Below, one piece after another: positions 10,270 to 22,029 of a stretch of 31,550 bases of DNA (positions are counted from its first letter, which is position 1; the number at the start of each line of letters is the position of its first letter). Position numbers and translations under genes: made by a program. The notes beneath the pieces are model-generated. The model had not been told where the DNA came from and searched no databases. It was given only the letters and a program-made list of their open reading frames with translations. The stretch comes from Conidiobolus coronatus NRRL 28638 (lineage: Eukaryota > Entomophthoromycota > Entomophthoromycetes > Entomophthorales > Conidiobolaceae), in NCBI GenBank assembly GCA_001566745.1, contig KQ964550.1, forward strand, positions 39,884 through 71,433. Reading direction: 5' to 3'.

Positions 10270-12303
10270 TCTTCCAAACTGAACACTCGCGATAGTCTGA
10301 TTTGTCAAAATTAGGGGTGTGTGGTATGTGAGACCCATCTCGTGTATTCTTATCGATTATTTTTTCGTGTTTGGCTATTAGAGAGAATTTGATGGGGGAT
10401 TTGGTCATACCTCAAATGTACATTTACGCCTATTCTAAATCATCCCAGTTCACTTTATAACATAAAACTGAATACAATTTATGTCAAAATAATGGCTAGT
10501 CAAGTTCGAGGCGATATAATCGTGCTAGTTTATTACTCTAGCACTTATTGAATAGCTGTTATACAAAACTGCTGCTACTGACAACGTGAGTTCCACAATA
10601 GCTGATTTCTGATAACTTGATTTTGGATTGAAAATTTGAGGAAACTACAGCATCATGTGCCTCTAGCAGCCCAATAGTGCTCAATGATAGCTGGTGACAT
10701 GTAGCATGTTTGATCTTGCCATCTAAATCACACTATCTACACCGCGTCGAAACTAAATTCTAATTACGATCATTTAAGCTATGGCCACAGCTTGCTTAAT
10801 GCTATCTACTTCAATAATTAGAATGATATTCATTCCCAACTCAAATAGTTCAAATATTCTGCCCAAAGGAGAAATTATTCTAATAAAAAACCCAACTTAC
10901 CAAGTGAAAATTTCCCAAATAGGTAAGCGAGTTTTCCTAATTAGAGGAGCAAAACGAAAATCTACAGTTGCATTTCTAGATAACGCAACATTGCTACAGC
11001 TGATGATTGGCTAAATGTTGAAGCTGGGGTAAAGTCGGCATTTAAGGTACCTCAGATTCGGTGTATAGCGTGGCAAGTTAGATTTAGGTGGAATTAAGTT
11101 TAACCGCAAAATCTAGCTTAGAGCGATTTATGTAGATTTGCTGCTCTGTTGAACTTGCGTTCACTAACACCTGTTTTATGTGCCAGCTCGCAACTTTTAA
11201 TAGCTAATTTATTTAGAAAAATTAACGTAAAATTAGCGATTTTTACTACTATAAAACAACATTATGATTCTAGTATCACTTAACAGGCTTAATAACCTTT
11301 ATACCATATAAACCAATTATGGATATATACGCTTTTTCATTTACATCATTGCTTTACACAATTATGCATAATGAAATTACGAGAATTAAACTTAAAATCC
11401 TAGTTTAATGCACTCTTCACACAGATGGAATAGTGGTATTTATATTAATTTATTTTATTCACAGTGTCTAATTTCGAAGCGTTGAGAAATAGAATTAGAC
11501 GAGCATATTTACACATCTTGACTGCTTGGCGAATTATACATCCACTCATACCAAGTTCTTAATTAAATTCAGCACAATAACGATAGAAATCGGTTATAAA
11601 TAAACTATCACATTATTGACAACTGAGCAAATTATGACTTTTAATAGATTAATTAATTATTAAAATTGTGTTGACATTAACTATGATTTAATACTAAGTT
11701 GGCAAATCACTATTAGTCATATTCTCGACTAATCTTCTTATCTCTTTCGCCTAAGTTTTCATTTATATTCTTCGTAAAATATGCTTACTATTTAAGGTTA
11801 ATTTGCAATTATTGATAACTTTATTCTGGCAAAAAATATAGATAAATTAGTTTAATTAAGCACTTAGCTTGAGAATAAATTCATAGTACTAGTAAATACC
11901 CCTATATTAATAGCTTCATAATAGTTTATTGGCGGTAAATTAAGATCGATTCTCGACTCATTAATCATTTGGCACTTGATTAGTCCCTCTATATCTCTCT
12001 CACTCATTTTTTCAATAATTATTCAAAATGATCAAATTTTATCCAATTTAAAATTTTCAAAAAAAATCCAGAATAATACTATTAAATTAATAAAACTGAG
12101 AAAAAGAATAAAAGAGTTTAAATTCAGTTATTAATTAAAAATTTAGTTTAATAATTGCAAGAATAGCATTATTAAATTAGTGAGAGTAAATAGATGTTTT
12201 TCTCAATAACGGTAATCTCGTTACTGCAGCATTTTTCTGTTATGTTTACTAATTTCTGTTTGCCACATGGTTGCGTTTTAAATTAATAGTTTTGATAAAT
12301 TAA

Positions 12304-12327
12304 GGAGGGGAGAGGGGGAGGCACGTG
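12304..12327 (+). promoter_or_regulatory. G-rich purine tract abutting a CACGTG E-box
   Basis: GGAGGGGAGAGGGGGAGG at 12304-12321 is followed directly by CACGTG at 12322-12327. Such a purine-only G-rich run is conspicuous in this AT-rich spacer and could form a two-tetrad quadruplex or serve as a zinc-finger factor site. No gene is recognised on either side within about 1.4 kb. Confidence 0.3.
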
Positions 12328-13747
12328 AAATGGCAGTGGAAATAAACTGTGAGTAGTATGCAGTTATTTACTCACTTAAAATAATATAATATAAACACTG
12401 AAATGTGAAATTTAACTGTTTTTTGTATAACTTTTTTGAAATTTTCTTAATGGATCTCTATAATTTTTATTAATAGCATAGTTATCAACTTTTGGATTTG
12501 ATAGCGAGGTTTAATTTAATATTTAACCAAATTAGCTTAATTGAATTAACAGTTCTATTAATTTTAGTTTATAGAGTTAATTTTGTTTTTGAGCAATGAT
12601 ACGAGTTTAGGTTAATTACATTGAGCTACATATTAATTAACTACCTAATTATGACCGTTTTTAAAGGATGTATAGTTTTAATTTATGTATAGCTGTAATA
12701 CAAACAAATTGAAAGATACAGATAATGAATTTAATTTGATTTTTGTTGAGTAAGTATACTTTCCAATAAATTTCCTTATTTAGTCAAATTTAACCCAAAG
12801 CGTACAAGAGATCCAAAGTTTAATTCTATAGAACTATTAAATTTTTAATATTTTTCTTGCAAAATAGACAGAAATATTCTATTTTAGAAATTTTACTAAA
12901 TTACCACTTTAATAAATACTAGACCACCAAAACTAATTTATTTAATTATATCGGATTAATAGTTAAATCAGTTTAAATTATTAAGTAATATTAACTTTCT
13001 AATCTATCCTTTATAATAAATTATTTTTTAATTATTTTCGGGATAATTTGGACTAAAATTTATAACCGCTATTTTGCGATTAATAATCCATTATTGTCCA
13101 ATCATTTTAAGTATAGAATACCTCTATAAATAGCTTATTCGAATATATAAACATAACAATATTTATTTGAATTGCTAAATACCGTATATGGATTTTGACA
13201 TGGTTTTGGTTTGATATACTGGTATTGAAATGTTTTGTACCATACACACTTTTCGAAAGTTTATTGCATAGTTTTTGCACTACCAATATTCTCATTAATT
13301 AGGAAAATAATGACTAGTTTAAAAGGTTAAATAAGTTGGCACTTGTATGACAGTTGTAACATTTGACAAAGTAATGATACTGTAATTCCAAATTGTTATT
13401 CAGCTAAAGACCTGGTGTATTTTCTAAGCATAGTTTATTGGATTTATTTGGTATATACTTTTATCACAAATGAGCTTTTATATGTGTTGCGTGTATATTA
13501 TAGTGTTTTTATATATAGCTGGTCACAAATCAATATAAATAATTTATTTAATAGTAAGGTATTAATGTGATATAAAGTACTTTTGAAACTGTAAACAGAT
13601 ATTACTAAAATTAATCAGTTCGAAAACTACTTTTAGCTCAGTTTAATAAATATTGTTTTAAGTTATTTGTAAACTTCTGAATATATTGAGTTTATCATAA
13701 ATTAGCTCGCTATAAGAGTATTATAGGAGGTAAATAATATTTATTGG

Positions 13748-14211
13748 NNNNNNNNNNNNNNNNNNNNNNNNNNNNNNNNNNNNNNNNNNNNNNNNNNNNN
13801 NNNNNNNNNNNNNNNNNNNNNNNNNNNNNNNNNNNNNNNNNNNNNNNNNNNNNNNNNNNNNNNNNNNNNNNNNNNNNNNNNNNNNNNNNNNNNNNNNNNN
13901 NNNNNNNNNNNNNNNNNNNNNNNNNNNNNNNNNNNNNNNNNNNNNNNNNNNNNNNNNNNNNNNNNNNNNNNNNNNNNNNNNNNNNNNNNNNNNNNNNNNN
14001 NNNNNNNNNNNNNNNNNNNNNNNNNNNNNNNNNNNNNNNNNNNNNNNNNNNNNNNNNNNNNNNNNNNNNNNNNNNNNNNNNNNNNNNNNNNNNNNNNNNN
14101 NNNNNNNNNNNNNNNNNNNNNNNNNNNNNNNNNNNNNNNNNNNNNNNNNNNNNNNNNNNNNNNNNNNNNNNNNNNNNNNNNNNNNNNNNNNNNNNNNNNN
14201 NNNNNNNNNNN
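13748..14211. other. Assembly gap (464 N)
   Basis: This is a run of 464 unknown bases, joining two AT-rich stretches with no gene visible on either side. Its content and true size cannot be judged. Open frames that span it are artefacts. Confidence 1.
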
Positions 14212-15449
14212 AATCAAATTTAATGCAGAGTTTATAATATGATATGTGTTTTACGAATATATATCTTGTCTTAAAGAGTTAATATAGAAGTGCTCTTTGT
14301 ATAAAATATATATTTAATTAATATGGTTAAAATATGCTTGAGAATTTATATTAAATTTGTATATGAGAGATTTCAGTAAGTTAATGAACTTTTGTTAAAA
14401 ATATTTTTAATATCAAATTTATAGTATGTGAGATTCTTTTTTGACTTTAGGGAGAATGGTGTGTTGTTCCATGATAAATAGCTTGGAATAGAGCTTAATA
14501 TCTAGGAACATCTCTCTCAAGTGAAAAGAATTAACCATATTTTGGCTTTTATATAGATAATATTATTGGAAAATATTAATTGTTTACTAAAGTTAATAAT
14601 TAACATGATGATATTATAGTATAAACTTGTTTTAATTAATAGTTATAATATATAATAACTTATTAAATTTAAAATTTTGGCAGGTTCATACAAACTTGAG
14701 TTAAATCAACTGAATTATTCATTACGTTTTTAAAGTCAATCGAATTAAAGTGATTCAATTTAGGCTTATTCTAATTAAAAGCTATAATTACTTTTATTGT
14801 ATAAACATAGAATATTATCTATATGTATAGCTAATTTTGAATATTAAATTATTAGATTTTCTATAATAATAGTTTTCTATTTTCACTTTAAGCTATCAAA
14901 AAATTTTACCATTCAAACTATTCTAGTTTTTAATACAAGGTATTCTTGATGATTTTTATAAAGCGTAAAAGCTACTTTGAATAGAGCAAGTGTATTAAAT
15001 TATAAAAACTAAGTAGCTATTAACAATATTTAATATTTATATTCTTCATAAATTTAAATTCTAGTTTATTCAAGTTTAAAAATAACTTAAAAACTTACTT
15101 GAAGTCTGTCACAATATGCTTAATTTAAGCACTAAATCTATTTATTTCTCAACTTGAACAAAATTTTCAATAGACATTTTTAATTATAAGTTAATTTTAG
15201 TTCATATATATAAAAGTAAAATTACATAAATTATATTTTTAATAAAGTTTTATTAATGTTACTATAGTTAAAGTATTATGAGAAAATTATTATTGAATTA
15301 AAAAAATCAAATTTAATATTATTTTTTAATAAACTAATATTATTAGCTTTATATAAAAATTTTTATATGTGAAAATGATATTAAAAGGTTATAATGTACA
15401 GAATAAAATATTAAAAAGCATTGATTTTAGTTTTTGGCGAGGGGTGAGT
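14212..15449. other. AT-rich region downstream of the adenylate cyclase gene
   Basis: Nothing is recognisable here apart from AT-rich sequence. It lies 3' of the minus-strand cyclase gene, so it should include that gene's 3' UTR and poly(A) region. No open frame or RNA gene is supported. Confidence 0.55.
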
Positions 15450-18400
15450 TTAAAAGAGACTAGTATTAGCTTGTCCTCCAGAAATTAAACTCTTATGTGC
15501 TTGGTACTCAGTAATTATTTTTAAAATTTCGGATAGAGCTGATGAAACTGCTTCTATTTCGCTGGGAGTGTCTGCTAGTTTGGATAAACTCATGAGTTGG
15601 TGAATTTGACTAAGATAAAGAGTGGAGACTACATTTTCAACTCTAACAATTAAACTATCTAACAAATTAACAAGATCTGCATCGGTCGCATCATCTCTTA
15701 TTTGGAAGCTTAAGAAATTGTTAAGAAGATCCAGCTGAGATTCTGGATTAGATACGACATTATCGCATGCAAGTCTTTCTAAACGTAAACATTGGTATCC
15801 TAAGGTGCGCATTGCAGCAGGGTCCAAAGTTTGAGGCTGTGGAGCGGCAAACATAGTTTGCTGAGATTCTAAAAAGTTAATGGCTGAATATTGTAACCGT
15901 CTTTTTAAAGAGTTAGGGAATACAAGAGAAAGTATTTCTGCCTTTTCCAAACCTTTCAATTTCCTTTCTCCCATTTCTACAATAGAGAAACCAATCTTTT
16001 TTAGCAATCTAACATCACGAGGTAGTTTAGTACTAGGTTCCTCGTTTGTTAGCATCGATTCTAAAGCTTTGATTTCTGACACTACATCTGAGCTCACACA
16101 AATTTGACCACCATCAGCCGCGCCACAAATTCTAGCAGCTCTATTTACCATTGGTCCAAAATAATCCATACGTAGAGTTGTTGGATCCACTTCACATACA
16201 GGAGAGCCCCAGTGAATACCCATTCTAACCGAAAGACCGCGATAAAGTAAATCATTAGAAAATCCTTTATCGTAGATTTCTTTTCCTTCTTCAGTGTCAA
16301 GAATTTGCTGAGGCCAGTCTTCTTGTAATAGGTGTAGTTGAACAGAAAGACAGCACAGTAGAGCAGAGGCTACAGTTGGGAATGATAACATAAAAGCATC
16401 CCCTTCAGATTTCACTTCAAACCCACCATAAGTACGTAAAATTCTTCTCATTACCAAATTATGAATACGATTTGCAGTGCGCATTGCAGTATCAACTGTT
16501 TCCCAAAGGAAAGTAGAGTTTTTAATATCTGTAAATACCAATGCGACTTGTCCTGTAGGTGCTTCTACTTCAGGATTGAGGCGATTCATTACAGTATCAC
16601 CATGAACTGCTTGCTTAGGACGCCTAGATCGCTTCCAGTTGTTTGCAAAAGCAGCTTCTTCGCTACGGTGTTCGGAAATTCGAATACCTACTCCTTCTGG
16701 CCATTGATTATTGCTCGTGTTGTTTCCAGTTTTAGTTACTCTAATAGGCTGGTCGAATAAATCACCAACACCAATAATCATCACTACTATACCTTCATCA
16801 GCACCGTAAGCAATGGCAAAATCTCGTACTTTTTGAGCAGCATACAACAAGTCATCTCTCTCAGTTCTGGCAATATCTACTGCAGTTTGATAAGTCATCA
16901 GATCCCATAAACTTCTACTAGCCAAAATGACAAATTCGTCATGATCACTTAATTCAATTTTTTGAATAAAAGGATTAGCGTTAATAAGAGGCAAAAGTTT
17001 GAAATGGCCAAAGCCTCGAGATATTTCAGAAATTCCATTTAAAAGACCTTGAGGAGATATAAGACCTTTAGAATTACGGATACGCTGGATTTCACTAGTA
17101 CTCCAAGGTGTATGTCTTGTAGAAATTAAATGAGCCATACCGCCATTTCTACATATAACGGCAACAGCATCTCCTGCATTAGCAACATAAAGAGTATTAC
17201 CTTCAACGTAAGCCACAATAGCAGATGCACCCATTTGACTATATTCTTCAATTCCTGTAGAGCCCAACTCTTTGTTCAAGTTTATAAAAGATCTTCTAAT
17301 AGCAACTTCTACATCTCTCTGTACAGGATCTAGCTTTCCTAATTCCGATAAAAAGTTATGGGGAAAGTAATCGTTCAAGAATTTAGTGATTCTTGAGCCA
17401 TATAATGGGTTGATATGTGCATCAAATAATGCAAATAGTGCAGAGTCATCTCTTTTACCAAATTTCTCGATTGCCAAGTCCCAAGTCCATAAATGGTTGG
17501 TAGATGCTTTTTTAGCTAAACTATCTGCCAAACCATACCCCATTTGATTAATCTCTAAGGAATCAGTTCTAATTCTTTTATCAGGGGTTTCCTTGGGAAG
17601 AGATATTACGTATGAGACACCCATTAAACCTAATACAGCTAACTTTTTCAATGTGTTAAAATCGGATAAATTTTTGCTTTTTGCATTAAAATTATCCTGA
17701 TGATTGGGTTCTATCTTAAATCTCCTGTTTCCGCTCAAATTTAGGTAAATAAGTTCCAAATTCCAATTCCAATTCCAGTCATAGAGCCAGTTAGTAATAT
17801 TATATTTCAAAAAATTGCTTCCCAACTCAAGTGTATTTAATTTATAATTTTTTCGAAGATCGCTAGGTAAATTTTGCAATTTGTTACCGTTTAAATATAA
17901 AATCTGCAAGTTTCTCAAACATACAAACTCTTCGCTAGGTAAACTTGTAAATTGATTTCCTGATAAATAAAGTTCATTAAGTTGGGACATATGGCTTAAA
18001 CTTCCTTGAGATATTTCTGTCAAGTCATTGTAACTTAAATTTAAAGCTCTTAATTCTGTCAAATGCGACAAAGGCTCAAAAACAACGTCGTCAAGCCTAT
18101 TATCTGCCAAAAAGAGAGATTGTAAACATTGAGCTAATGGTGGAACTTCGTAATCTTCCGATTTTTGACTATCTGATTTCGTGTGTTGAGAATTAAAGCT
18201 AATTTTCTTTGATTGTGTCTGTGGAGTAGGGAAAGTTTCTAGTAAATTGGAGCTAACATTTAAATTTTTTAGCTTTTTCAAAGTCCAAATAGAAGTAGGA
18301 ATCGATTTCAGATTGTTTCCGTGGAGATCTAAATTAACTAAACTTTGCAAATTAGACAAATCATTAGGCAAAGAAGACAAATCGCAAATAGAGCAACTTA

Positions 18401-20643
18401 ATTGCTCAAGAGATTTTAGAGATTGAATAGAATCAGGTAAAGATACCAATAGATTATTATCCAATGCTAGCTTTAAGAGTGAAGGTAGCTGAGTAAAGAA
18501 ATCATCTGGCAAAGTGACCAATTTGCAAGAAGAAATATTCAAATCTGTCAGCGTTTGCACAGGAACTTGAGGTGATAATAACTGAGTAATCGAATTCTTA
18601 CTAATTGTTAGTTGAACCAAAGAATGAAAAGATGATTCAAAAATTGAAATTGAATTATAATCGCAAAATAGTTTTTCCAATTTAGGAAGTGATGATAGTG
18701 ATTTTGCGTCAGATATCATATTTTTCCTCAAGTCTAACTCTTTTAACTCTACTAATTCGCAAATATTAGCAGGTAAAGAGCCATGTAGTTCATTTGAAAT
18801 AAGTATTAAAGTTGCCAATTTTTTCAAATTAGAAATTGATTCTGGAATTTGTTTAATTTGATTAAAAGAAATATCCAGTTCTATTAACCCATTTATCAAA
18901 CATATAGTCTCTGGAAATAGTGCGAACCTATTGTTAGAAATATTTAAATGTGTTAAATTTGTCAAAAGTTTAAAATCAGTTGGAATGCTCTCAATCCTGT
19001 TGTTAGCCAAATTAATATAATTTAAGTAGCGTAAGCTTTCTAAGCCAGCTGAACTGATGTCTTTTATACGGTTGGATGATAAATTTAGATGTACTAAATT
19101 TGTGAGCGCTTTAATACATGGTGGTACGCTCTGTAGTTCACACTCTGATAGATATATTTCTTTTAAATTTCTAAATGTGTGAAAGTAATCAGAGCTAAAA
19201 TCTAGCATGAGATTATTTGATAAAATTAGTTTGTAAACTTCATGCGCCCTTGATGTTAAATTAAATGGTAATCTACGTAGATTTTGGGTTGATAAGTCTA
19301 CCTGGTGCCTATCTGGGATATCAGGTTGCTAAATTCATATTAATAAATTAATAGTAAATTATAAACAACTTGACTTACAGGTTGAACGGTATAAATTTGA
19401 GCCAAATCAAATATAAATCTAAAGTAGTAAGTATTATCCTCTCTCCCCAAATTTTGTAATTTATCTTGACTAGTATAACCTATACTTTCTAGCAACTTTT
19501 TCATTATAGAGATGGGCCTTTCATATGGGTTCAATGCCCTTTCTAAGTTTCTTCTTTGTAGATAAATAGTAAATTTAGAAATATCTTCTATAAAAAATTT
19601 TCGCCCAAGTAATTGACAAAGCTGGGGCACTGTTGTGTTAAATGCACATGATATTGTGGCAAATGTGGAGTCAGGTCTAAATACTCGTATACAATACTAA
19701 ACTAAAAGTTAATTTTTAATAAATAAATAAATAAAATATAGTTACCAATTTATCGTGACCATCATCTGATTCTGGTAAAGCGTCATCTGTATAATTACTA
19801 TCTGTAGCATCGCTTATATTTTTCATAAGCCAAGTTGACCCCCGTTTAGCAGGGTCTTGAACTAATAGTCCATTTCTTTTAATGCTTCGTATAGATTCTG
19901 TACTCTGTTTATTACTCAACGTTTTTTTACCTAATAAAAATTGAGTTAAAATTTAAAGTTTAAAGTTTAAAGTTTAAAACTTACCACTAGCATTATCTAC
20001 GAACTAATATTAAAATAACAAAAATAATATAATTAATAAATAAATAAAATATAAAAAGTATACAAATTACCATATCTTTTAAATTATTTCTTGAATTAGA
20101 ATTTGTTAGATGCTTAGAATTAGGAGTATCACTTCCACGCCTTTTTGTAGAATAAATAGCAGGCTTTTCTTCTATATTAACTTCACTGTCGGAACAATAA
20201 CTGTACCTTTTAACTTTTTATAAAAATTAATTAGTTATATAAATATTTTTAAACTATAAATTACCTGGTAAATCTAAAGACTTGTTAGATTTTGATTTTT
20301 TCCTCCTAAAACTAAACCTAAGCCTATGCCTATCCTTAAAACTATTAGAATTGTTTTCTATACTATTATTCTCAGTCGAGTCTAAACTGCCGCTGACTAA
20401 ATTTTGTTGACTAGAGCTTAATCCAGTTAAATTGACTGCTTTTTCACTATTATTTGAAAACTCTAAACCTTCGCCACTTGCGGTATTTGTTTGGCTAGAA
20501 TTAGAATGGTAATTTCCGAATAAATAACTAAAAATTGAGTGTTGTTCGCTATTAGTTTCCCTTGACTTTTTCTTTTTTTCCTCTTTATTATTATTAGCCA
20601 AGCTCGAATGATTAACACTTAGTGATAAGTTTGAATCCGTCAT
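15450..20643 (-). CDS. CYR1: Fungal adenylate cyclase (RA-LRR-PP2C-like-cyclase)
   Basis: Six exons: 20643-20265, 20213-20071, 20003-19985, 19930-19746, 19696-19379 and 19328-15450, giving 1640 aa. Introns are 49-67 nt. Order: disordered basic/Ser-rich N-terminus; Ras-association-like domain at 243-340 (begins YCIRVFRPDSTFATISC); about 20 leucine-rich repeats at 355-880; PP2C-like domain at 935-1205; class III catalytic domain at about 1273-1450 with metal-binding Asp1282 (VFTDIKNS) and Asp1325 (SEGDAFM); and a C-terminal helical region where CAP/Srv2 binds in yeast. It makes cAMP from ATP at membranes and, in yeasts, is driven by Ras through the RA and LRR regions, feeding PKA. The usual N-terminal G-alpha-binding motif was not recognised. 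Exon 3 is only 19 nt, and the PP2C-like domain has Arg1153 where active phosphatases have a metal-binding Asp. Intron 1 ends AAG, unlike all the others here. Confidence 0.93.
19952..19979. repeat. Heptamer tandem repeat inside cyclase intron 3
   Basis: Three exact copies of TTTAAAG are followed by TTTAAAA, filling about half of the 54-nt intron 19984-19931. Slippage here could change intron length, but it lies away from both splice sites. Confidence 0.85.
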
Positions 20644-22029
20644 AAAAACTTTAAAAAGAGGATAAAAGGCTATTTATAAACTTATTGGAATATTAGAGGG
20701 AAAAATCGTTGTTAAAGGGTATAATAAATTATATATGGGATAATAATAAAAAGATCAGTGAATGAATTATGCTATTATAAATAAGATTGTAAATTTGATC
20801 TTTTAAAAATATTTTATAATAAAAAATTATCAATAAATAAAGAAGCATTTAGTATTTATATAGTTATCGATTTCACTATGTGAAACCAAAGTAATATTCT
20901 TTTAATCAAAACAATAGTCCTAATCATTAACCCTTAATATTTTAGATTATAATCGTAGATTTAATAATTCATAATGGATTAATCCAGATTATTTTGGATT
21001 AAATATACAATAATATTATATATATAGGTGATATTATACATAAGTTAATATATAATATCATTATAAATATATATTATCTTGTTTTTATACATAAATCTAA
21101 ATAGTTTAATCAATTTTTTTTCTCAAGAGCTTAATTGATGATATCATCATTCAAAACAAAAGCTATTTAATGCTATTGGAAAATAACTAGTGTAGATTAT
21201 AGCTAATGTGATGTAATTATACAAGTTAAATTATTTATATCATACAAGATTCTAGCTATTACAAATACTGTTTAAGACTAAAGGTGAAAGAAAATCAAAC
21301 TAGAACTAAAACTAAAACTAAACTGAATACAAAAGTAATAAAATTGGTTCTCAAATTCGTTTCAATTGATTTAAACTAGCATTATTTCTAAACAGACCAT
21401 ACACAGTTCAAGCTATTGTATTGAACTAACGAATCGCTAGTATTAAAGGAGGTTATATTGTCTAATTCTAGTATAAAATCTTTGAAAATGATTTGATACT
21501 TGTTCTCGTTAGCTTCTTAGACCATGTTTACTAACTCTGATAGAATATGTCTGAGATAATTATTAATACTGGGTTAGCAAAATATAGTATCTTATAAGTG
21601 TAATCTTATTAGCGTTATTGTTAATAAATGTACAATTAGTATCATCTTAAGGCTTATATAACGTATCTATTAAGTATTAGTTTCATATAGCTTCAATTTC
21701 CTATTTTCAACTAGAGTAAATCGATTTTGTCCTGCTTTTTTAATAAAAAATTAATAAAAGTTAGACAAATCTATTTGCTTAACAAAAAATATTATGAATT
21801 AATACTTATTAAAAACTATTAAATAAATTTTAGTAAATTATCATTAAATCATGTATAAAGCTGTTTAATTGGATTATACTCTTAGACAAAAAATAATGAC
21901 AACAAACTGGTTTAATTTGATTGAATTAGTGCAATATATACACGATATTTATAAACAAGGTATAAGTGCTAAGTTTTAATAATTCTGAGTTAGACATAAA
22001 AATTTGTATTCGTTTATTGAGTATATTTT
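20644..22029. other. Intergenic region upstream of the cyclase gene
   Basis: This AT-rich spacer lies between the cyclase start and the 3' end of the TRAPPC12-like gene, both on the minus strand. No coding frame or RNA gene is visible. A TATAAATA on the minus strand (20671-20678) is only about 30 bp from the cyclase ATG, so it would leave almost no leader; its role is doubtful. A short tandem repeat lies at 21304-21324. Confidence 0.5.
21304..21324. repeat. Short ACTAAA tandem repeat
   Basis: The unit ACTAAA is repeated about three times in an intergenic stretch. It is a simple microsatellite-like run with no evident function. Confidence 0.7.

Larger units (their letters stand above)
9879..13747. 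other. Long intergenic region upstream of the CSL gene
   Basis: The first ~400 bp (9879-10270) is the CSL promoter and leader. The stretch at about 10440-11170 is less AT-rich than the rest and includes a 77-codon open frame (10781-11014, +) with no recognisable family, which I do not call as a gene. From about 11200 to 13747 the DNA is strongly AT-rich and featureless, except for a G-rich tract at 12304. The region ends at an assembly gap. Confidence 0.55.

Noticed and set aside
10501-10512. GTTCGAG resembling a tRNA B-box
   Set aside because: No matching A-box, acceptor stem or anticodon arm could be built around it.
10781-11014. 77-codon plus-strand open frame upstream of the CSL gene
   Set aside because: No recognised motif, no clear promoter and no spliced extension. 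It is open by chance in a less AT-rich patch, though expression data could overturn this.
13741-14223. Long open frames on both strands across the gap
   Set aside because: They consist of unknown bases only and carry no coding information.
20200-20264. Alternative acceptors for cyclase intron 1 (AAAAG/GT and CAG at GGTACAG)
   Set aside because: Both run into an in-frame TAG soon after. Only the AAG at 20214 leaves the next 48 codons open.
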